DNA from: VGEM01 sp033764265
Lineage (GTDB): Bacteria > Pseudomonadota > Alphaproteobacteria > Rhodospirillales > Rhodospirillaceae
Length of the DNA: 9,030 nucleotides
Direction: 5' to 3'
Assembly: GCA_033764265.1 (NCBI GenBank)
Contig: JANRJB010000461.1
Coordinates: forward strand, 1 to 9,030
Position numbers and translations under genes: made by a program. The notes beneath the pieces are model-generated. The model did no database searches and was not told the origin of the DNA. It saw only the letters and a program-made list of their open reading frames with translations. Below are positions 7,335 to 9,030 of the stretch, in pieces; the first letter of the stretch is position 1; every line of letters begins with the position of its first letter.

Positions 7335-7362
7335 ACTGTAGCATGAGGCGTTCTGTTGTCGC
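7335..7362 (-). promoter_or_regulatory. Possible sigma-70 promoter for the GGT-like gene
   Basis: On the minus strand GCGACA (7362-7357) and TACAGT (7340-7335) are separated by 16 bases and each matches four of six consensus positions. Transcription would begin about 20 bases before the ATG at 7307. The 82-nt gap must also serve the divergent MFS gene if that has its own promoter, for which I found no good candidate. The match is modest and rests on reading alone. Confidence 0.25.
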
Positions 7363-7389
7363 CCCCCGCACGCATTCCCGGTTCGCGCC

Positions 7390-8652
7390 TTGCCCGAGAG
7401 CGGCCCCCCGCCCACGCCCGTCCGCACCGACGCGCCGCCGCCTGGGCGCCGGACCGATCCGTTCGGCCCGCTCAGGCGGCCCGACTACCGGCGCTTCTGG
7501 CTGGGGCTGATCGTCGCCTCGATCGCTTATTGGATGTTCAACGTGGCGGCCTCGTGGCTGATGAAGGAATGGACCGCCGGCGATCCGTTCATGGTGGCGC
7601 TGGTGCAGACCTCGATCAGCCTGCCGGTGATGTTCATGGCCATCCCGGCCGGCGTGCTGGCCGACCTGTTCGACCGGCGCCGGTTCCTGATCTTCTCGCA
7701 AATTTGGATGCTGTGCGCCGCGGCGGCGATGGGCACGGCCATCGCGTTCGGCCTGCACAGCCCATGGCTGCTGTTGGTGTTCACCGCGGTGCTGGGCTTG
7801 GGGCACGCCATGAAGCTGCCCAGCCAGGCGGCCTCGGTGCCCGAACTGGCGGGGCGCGACCAGCTGGCCGCGGCCATCAGTTTCAACAGCATGGCGATCA
7901 ACGGCGCGCGCATCGTCGGCCCGGCGCTGGGCGGGGCGGCGCTGCCGGTGGTCGGCGCGCGCACCACCTTCTTCGCCGCCGCCGCCGGGTTCCTGATCTA
8001 CGCCTTCGCCGTGTTCCTGTGGCGCCGGCCCTATCGCCGGCCGCCGGCGCGCGGCCAGCGCCTGATCGACGTGGTGCTGGGCGGCTTCCGCTTCGCCCGG
8101 CGCACCGCGCCGTTCCGCGCCACCCTGATCCGCTGCGCGCTGTTCTTCATCGCCTGGTCGGTGGTGCTGGCGATCCTGCCCAACCTGGTGACCGACGTGG
8201 ACACCTTCGGGCAGATATACGCCTGCTTCGGCGTCGGCGGTGTGCTCGGCGGGCTCAGCTACCCCTACGCCGACCGGCGCGCGGCGCGCGAGCTGCTGCT
8301 GTCGCTCGGCATCGGTCTGCAAGCCGTCGGCCTGGTACTGCTCGGGCTGTTCTCCGACCCGTGGGCGATGGCCGGAACCCTGGTGCTGATCGGCTTCGCC
8401 TCGATGTACGCCATGATCTCGGTGCAGACCTCGGCCCAGATCATCCTGCCGGAGGAGCTGCGCGCCCGCGGCATGTCGCTGATCAACATGACGATGATGG
8501 GCGCAAGCTCGGTCGGAAGTCCATTATGGGGCGCGGTCGCCAAGTTCGGCGAACCCGCGATCGCGCTGTTCGCCGCCGCCGGTTTCTCGCTGGTGTGCCT
8601 GGTGTTCACCGCCCGGCTGAAGGTGACGGAGGCTTCGAAATCAGACGATTGA
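7390..8652 (+). CDS. Major facilitator superfamily transporter, EntS-like (MFS_3) type
   Basis: A 420-residue inner-membrane transporter with about 12 hydrophobic segments split by a basic cytoplasmic loop (about 211-240, RRPYRRPPARGQR). The MFS signature between helices 2 and 3 reads AGVLADLFDRRR (87-98). The block PSQAASVPELAGRDQLA with NGARIVGPALGG (about 144-182) is typical of the DHA3/EntS-like branch, known mostly as proton-driven exporters of siderophores, drugs or metabolites. The N-terminal 30 residues are Pro-rich and cytosolic. The start is a TTG without a clear ribosome-binding site; there is no in-frame ATG between the upstream stop at 7339 and the first membrane segment, so the exact start is uncertain. 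It is divergent from the GGT-like gene, suggesting it moves that enzyme's substrate or product (inference). Its 3' end overlaps a toxin remnant on the other strand. Confidence 0.9.
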   Translation: MPESGPPPTPVRTDAPPPGRRTDPFGPLRRPDYRRFWLGLIVASIAYWMFNVAASWLMKEWTAGDPFMVALVQTSISLPVMFMAIPAGVLADLFDRRRFLIFSQIWMLCAAAAMGTAIAFGLHSPWLLLVFTAVLGLGHAMKLPSQAASVPELAGRDQLAAAISFNSMAINGARIVGPALGGAALPVVGARTTFFAAAAGFLIYAFAVFLWRRPYRRPPARGQRLIDVVLGGFRFARRTAPFRATLIRCALFFIAWSVVLAILPNLVTDVDTFGQIYACFGVGGVLGGLSYPYADRRAARELLLSLGIGLQAVGLVLLGLFSDPWAMAGTLVLIGFASMYAMISVQTSAQIILPEELRARGMSLINMTMMGASSVGSPLWGAVAKFGEPAIALFAAAGFSLVCLVFTARLKVTEASKSDD

Positions 8653-8749
8653 CCGTGTCAGAAACTCTCCGGCCATTCGCGCGCGCCGCAATAAGGTCTT
8701 GGATGCCGGCGATATCGATCAGCGATCCGCGCAGCCAAATGTTTCGCGT
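8606..8749 (-). pseudogene. Truncated ParE-like toxin remnant
   Basis: Directly after the antitoxin stop, in the same frame, the minus strand reads RNIWLRGSLIDIAGIQDLIA and then RRVSDTVNRL (8746-8642). This resembles the first 35-40 residues of ParE/RelE-type toxins, which open with a WxxxAxxDIxxIxxYIA helix and continue into an RVxxxI helix. There is no ATG, GTG or TTG in a suitable place; the codon where a start would be expected is ACG (8749-8747), one transition from ATG. The frame stops at 8606, about 47 codons in, against about 95-100 for the family, and its last dozen codons lie antisense to the MFS 3' end. The resemblance is by eye on a short segment, so moderate confidence. Confidence 0.45.
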
Positions 8750-8752
8750 ACC

Positions 8753-9028
8753 TCAACGGCGGCCGCGCGGAACGGGAACTTTCTTCGCCGCCGCCCTGGC
8801 GTCCAACCATCGCATGGCGGTTTCGTGATCCACCGTCGGCGCGCCGGACTTGAGCTGCTCCAAGCGCTCTTGAATGAGCGCCGTCTGCCAGTCGTTGACC
8901 GCGACAAACTGCTCGATCGCCTGGCGGGCGAGGAACGCCTCGCTGCGTTCGGTTTGCTTGGCGATGGCGCGCAGCTTGCGCTTCACCTCGGGCTTGACGC
9001 GGGTCATGACCGGGACCGACGCGGGCAT
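8753..9028 (-). CDS. Ribbon-helix-helix antitoxin, ParD/CopG-like
   Basis: A 91-residue small DNA-binding protein. Residues 8-45 (MTRVKPEVKRKLRAIAKQT, then SEAFLARQAIEQFV) fit a ribbon-helix-helix fold: a beta strand followed by two helices. The tail NDWQTALIQERLEQLKSG followed by VDHETAMRWLDA is the pattern of antitoxins paired with ParE/RelE-family toxins. It would bind its toxin and repress its own promoter. The ATG at 9028 is chosen, with a second in-frame ATG at 9007; only two bases upstream are visible, so the ribosome-binding site cannot be judged and a longer start is possible. The gene that should encode its toxin immediately downstream appears truncated, leaving this an orphan antitoxin unless another partner exists. 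Confidence 0.8.
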   Translation of the reverse strand: MPASVPVMTRVKPEVKRKLRAIAKQTERSEAFLARQAIEQFVAVNDWQTALIQERLEQLKSGAPTVDHETAMRWLDARAAAKKVPVPRGRR

Positions 9029-9030
9029 TT

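Noticed and set aside
5631..7346. A 571-codon plus-strand frame opposite the GGT-like gene.
   Set aside because: It lies antisense to a clear GGT-family coding region and has shadow-like composition.
4318..8322. A single minus-strand open frame of 1,334 codons running from the propeller gene back through the GGT-like gene and the MFS gene.
   Set aside because: Only its last 390 codons show a protein-like pattern. The rest is Arg/Gly/Ala/His-rich shadow of genes in other frames, as expected in GC-rich DNA; no fusion protein is implied.
8719..8907. A 62-codon minus-strand frame overlapping the antitoxin.
   Set aside because: It is out of frame with the ribbon-helix-helix gene and its Arg/Ser-rich sequence resembles no toxin.

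Overview
The window is 9,030 bases of GC-rich, densely packed bacterial DNA with short intergenic gaps. The gene content (an acyl-CoA dehydrogenase, class III CoA-transferases, a GGT-like Ntn-hydrolase, an MFS transporter, chromosomal toxin-antitoxin genes) suits a high-GC proteobacterium. An alpha- or betaproteobacterium is a guess from style and codon use; nothing here fixes the genus. I saw no rRNA, tRNA, CRISPR array, transposase or phage gene.

Left part (plus strand, 1-3545): a catabolic operon. It has an acyl-CoA dehydrogenase whose first residues lie outside the window, then two paralogous CaiB/BaiF (class III) CoA-transferases, with gaps of 14 and 4 nt. The three would activate a carboxylic acid by CoA transfer and desaturate the acyl-CoA. 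Two CoA-transferase genes next to an acyl-CoA dehydrogenase recall the BbsE/BbsF/BbsG arrangement of benzylsuccinate oxidation, but the substrate cannot be read from the sequence.

Middle (minus strand, 3559-4320): a complete VapBC-type toxin-antitoxin pair with a four-base stop/start overlap. Just upstream of vapB lies a perfect 20-bp palindrome that should be its operator. The stretch 4231-4320 is only 31/90 G+C, very unlike its surroundings.

Right part (4318-8652): a divergent locus. On the minus strand, a cytosolic GGT-family Ntn-hydrolase precedes, by 20 nt, an exported protein with five repeats of a beta-propeller. On the plus strand, an EntS-like MFS transporter starts 82 nt from the hydrolase. 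The hydrolase keeps the catalytic threonine and the Gly-Gly motif but has lost the residues that hold the gamma-glutamyl donor, so it is probably an acylase or amidohydrolase of other specificity. Exported propeller, cytosolic acylase and transporter together look like a small uptake or processing locus for an unknown compound. This is the best candidate here for something undescribed.

Right edge (8606-9028, minus strand): a ParD/CopG-like ribbon-helix-helix antitoxin followed by what reads as a truncated ParE toxin remnant with no proper start codon, which would make this an orphan antitoxin beside a decayed toxin.
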